Below are positions 63,260-64,000 of a stretch of DNA of 64,000 nt, piece by piece. The notes under the pieces were generated by a model. That model had not been told where the DNA came from. It did not search any database and saw only the letters and a list, made by a program, of their open reading frames with translations. Both the position numbers and the translations under genes were made by a program. Within the stretch, counting starts at the first letter, position 1. The number at the start of each line of letters is the position of its first letter. Source of the stretch: Bdellovibrio sp. ZAP7 (GTDB lineage: Bacteria > Bdellovibrionota > Bdellovibrionia > Bdellovibrionales > Bdellovibrionaceae); NCBI RefSeq assembly GCF_006874645.1, contig NZ_CP030082.1, positions 1,550,001 to 1,614,000 of the forward strand. Direction: 5' to 3'.

Positions 63260-64000
63260 GAAATTGCGTGGCGCCGTTGTGGGCGTGGGTTACTTGGGTA
63301 ACTTTCATGCTCAAAAGTATAAAAACAATCCCCATGTTCAACTTGTGGGTGTTTGTGATCATTTCCCGGCGCAAGCTGATAAAATCGCAGCAGAACTTGG
63401 AGTACAAAGCTTTCACCATCCTCAAGATCTGATTGGTCAAGTGGACCTGGTTACGATTGCAGCCAGTACTCAGAGTCACTATGAAGTGGCGAAATTGTTT
63501 TTGCAAAACGGTATTCACGTGAACGTTGAAAAGCCGATCACGGCAACAGTTCCTCAAGCCGAAGAATTGTTGGCCTTGGCTGAAAAACACAAAGTGAAAT
63601 TGGCTGTGGGTCATATCGAAAGATTCAACCCTTCAGTGAATGAACTTAAAAAACACATGAAGAATGTCAGCACGATCGAGCTGATCAGAACGGCGCCTTA
63701 CAAAGCGCGCGGTGCTGATGTCAGCGTTCTTCATGACCTGGCAATTCACGATATGGATTTGTTGTTCTGGTTGACGGGCAGTGAAATAGAATCCTTCGTG
63801 GCTTCCGGTACAAAATTAGTTTCTCCAGAATTGGATACAGCGTCGATTTCTTTCAAAATGAAAAATGGTATTCACGCGATCATCACGGTCAGCCGTATTG
63901 CGCCCGTGGCACAACGCTCGGTTCGCGTTGTCCAGGACGACTGCACTCTGTTTGCAAACACAGGCATTCATGAACTTGAAAAAGTTGAAAAGGGTCCTGG
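63252..64000 (+). CDS. Gfo/Idh/MocA family oxidoreductase, possibly GnnA (cut by window edge)
   Basis: The gene starts at ATG 63252 inside the end of lpxA and runs out of the window at 64000 (about 249 residues seen). The N-terminal NAD-binding motif is GVGYLGNFHA, followed by the family's EKPIT segment (VNVEKPIT, near residue 93). Then comes GHIERFNP, and DLAIHDMDL near residue 168. In Acidithiobacillus and Leptospira, GnnA, an oxidoreductase encoded by lpxA, makes UDP-GlcNAc3N with GnnB. Bdellovibrio lipid A is reported to contain diamino-glucose. GnnA is therefore a reasonable guess. The C-terminus is not visible. Confidence 0.85.
   Translation, partial: MSKKLRGAVVGVGYLGNFHAQKYKNNPHVQLVGVCDHFPAQADKIAAELGVQSFHHPQDLIGQVDLVTIAASTQSHYEVAKLFLQNGIHVNVEKPITATVPQAEELLALAEKHKVKLAVGHIERFNPSVNELKKHMKNVSTIELIRTAPYKARGADVSVLHDLAIHDMDLLFWLTGSEIESFVASGTKLVSPELDTASISFKMKNGIHAIITVSRIAPVAQRSVRVVQDDCTLFANTGIHELEKVEKGP

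Overview
The window reads as chromosomal DNA of a Bdellovibrio-like predatory bacterium (Bdellovibrionota). The lipoprotein and outer-membrane gene set (bamA, skp, lpxA, lptE, lolC, lolD) shows a diderm envelope. There are three tandem chemoreceptor genes, one with a sigma-28-like promoter, and several c-di-GMP proteins. A long operon resembles the Myxococcus Agl/Glt gliding machinery, and an HNH-endonuclease gene sits among short tandem repeats. The genus is inferred from gene content and style; no database comparison was possible. No prophage, insertion sequence, CRISPR array or rRNA operon was seen.

Layout. 0-6.5 kb: a cysteine-rich repeat protein with a nonsense codon in its leader, methionine-sulfoxide reductase msrC, a GGEEF diguanylate cyclase, a Rieske/FAD oxidoreductase, a PPK2-type polyphosphate kinase, osmC and a P-loop kinase. 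6.5-15 kb: a signalling block with four histidine kinases and two single-domain response regulators; four of these genes form a tightly packed, partly overlapping operon, and none has a recognisable DNA-binding output. 15-20 kb: marC-like, amidohydrolase lipoprotein, small membrane, papain-like, alpha/beta-hydrolase and beta-barrel genes. 20-31 kb: tRNA-Lys and tRNA-Glu, purA with two serine-pathway-like genes, lptE-holA, a single-chain double retropepsin-like protein, a PilZ protein, rpsT with a TTG start and murJ. Two 126-136 bp imperfect palindromes lie here.

30.9-36.1 kb: three tandem methyl-accepting chemotaxis proteins. 36.2-48.7 kb: an eleven-gene minus-strand operon encoding a vWA lipoprotein, a GYF-PilZ fusion, a TolQ/AglR-like protein, two ExbD/TolR-like proteins, a 1236-aa TPR protein, a small secreted protein, an FHA-like/AgmX-PglI C-terminal-domain protein, an outer-membrane barrel, a 707-aa repeat-type protein and a coiled-coil protein. 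Together these look like an inner-membrane proton-driven motor, a periplasm-spanning linker and outer-membrane parts. A predicted c-di-GMP sensor is built into the operon. This is the most interesting system in the window.

48.7-51.4 kb: a gene-poor stretch with three perfect or near-perfect short tandem repeats around an HNH nuclease gene. 51.4-58.3 kb: mazG, then pgpH-ybeY, prfB (with an intact programmed +1 frameshift site), lolC and lolD. 58.3-64 kb: a trypsin-like lipoprotein, then bamA-skp, a terminator, lpxA and a truncated Gfo/Idh/MocA oxidoreductase that may be GnnA. If so, lipid A here would be built on 2,3-diamino-glucose, as reported for Bdellovibrio lipid A.

Recurring local style: convergent genes often interlock their stop codons within four bases, and neighbouring same-strand genes often overlap by 4-26 bases. 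Several starts are TTG or GTG behind good Shine-Dalgarno sites.
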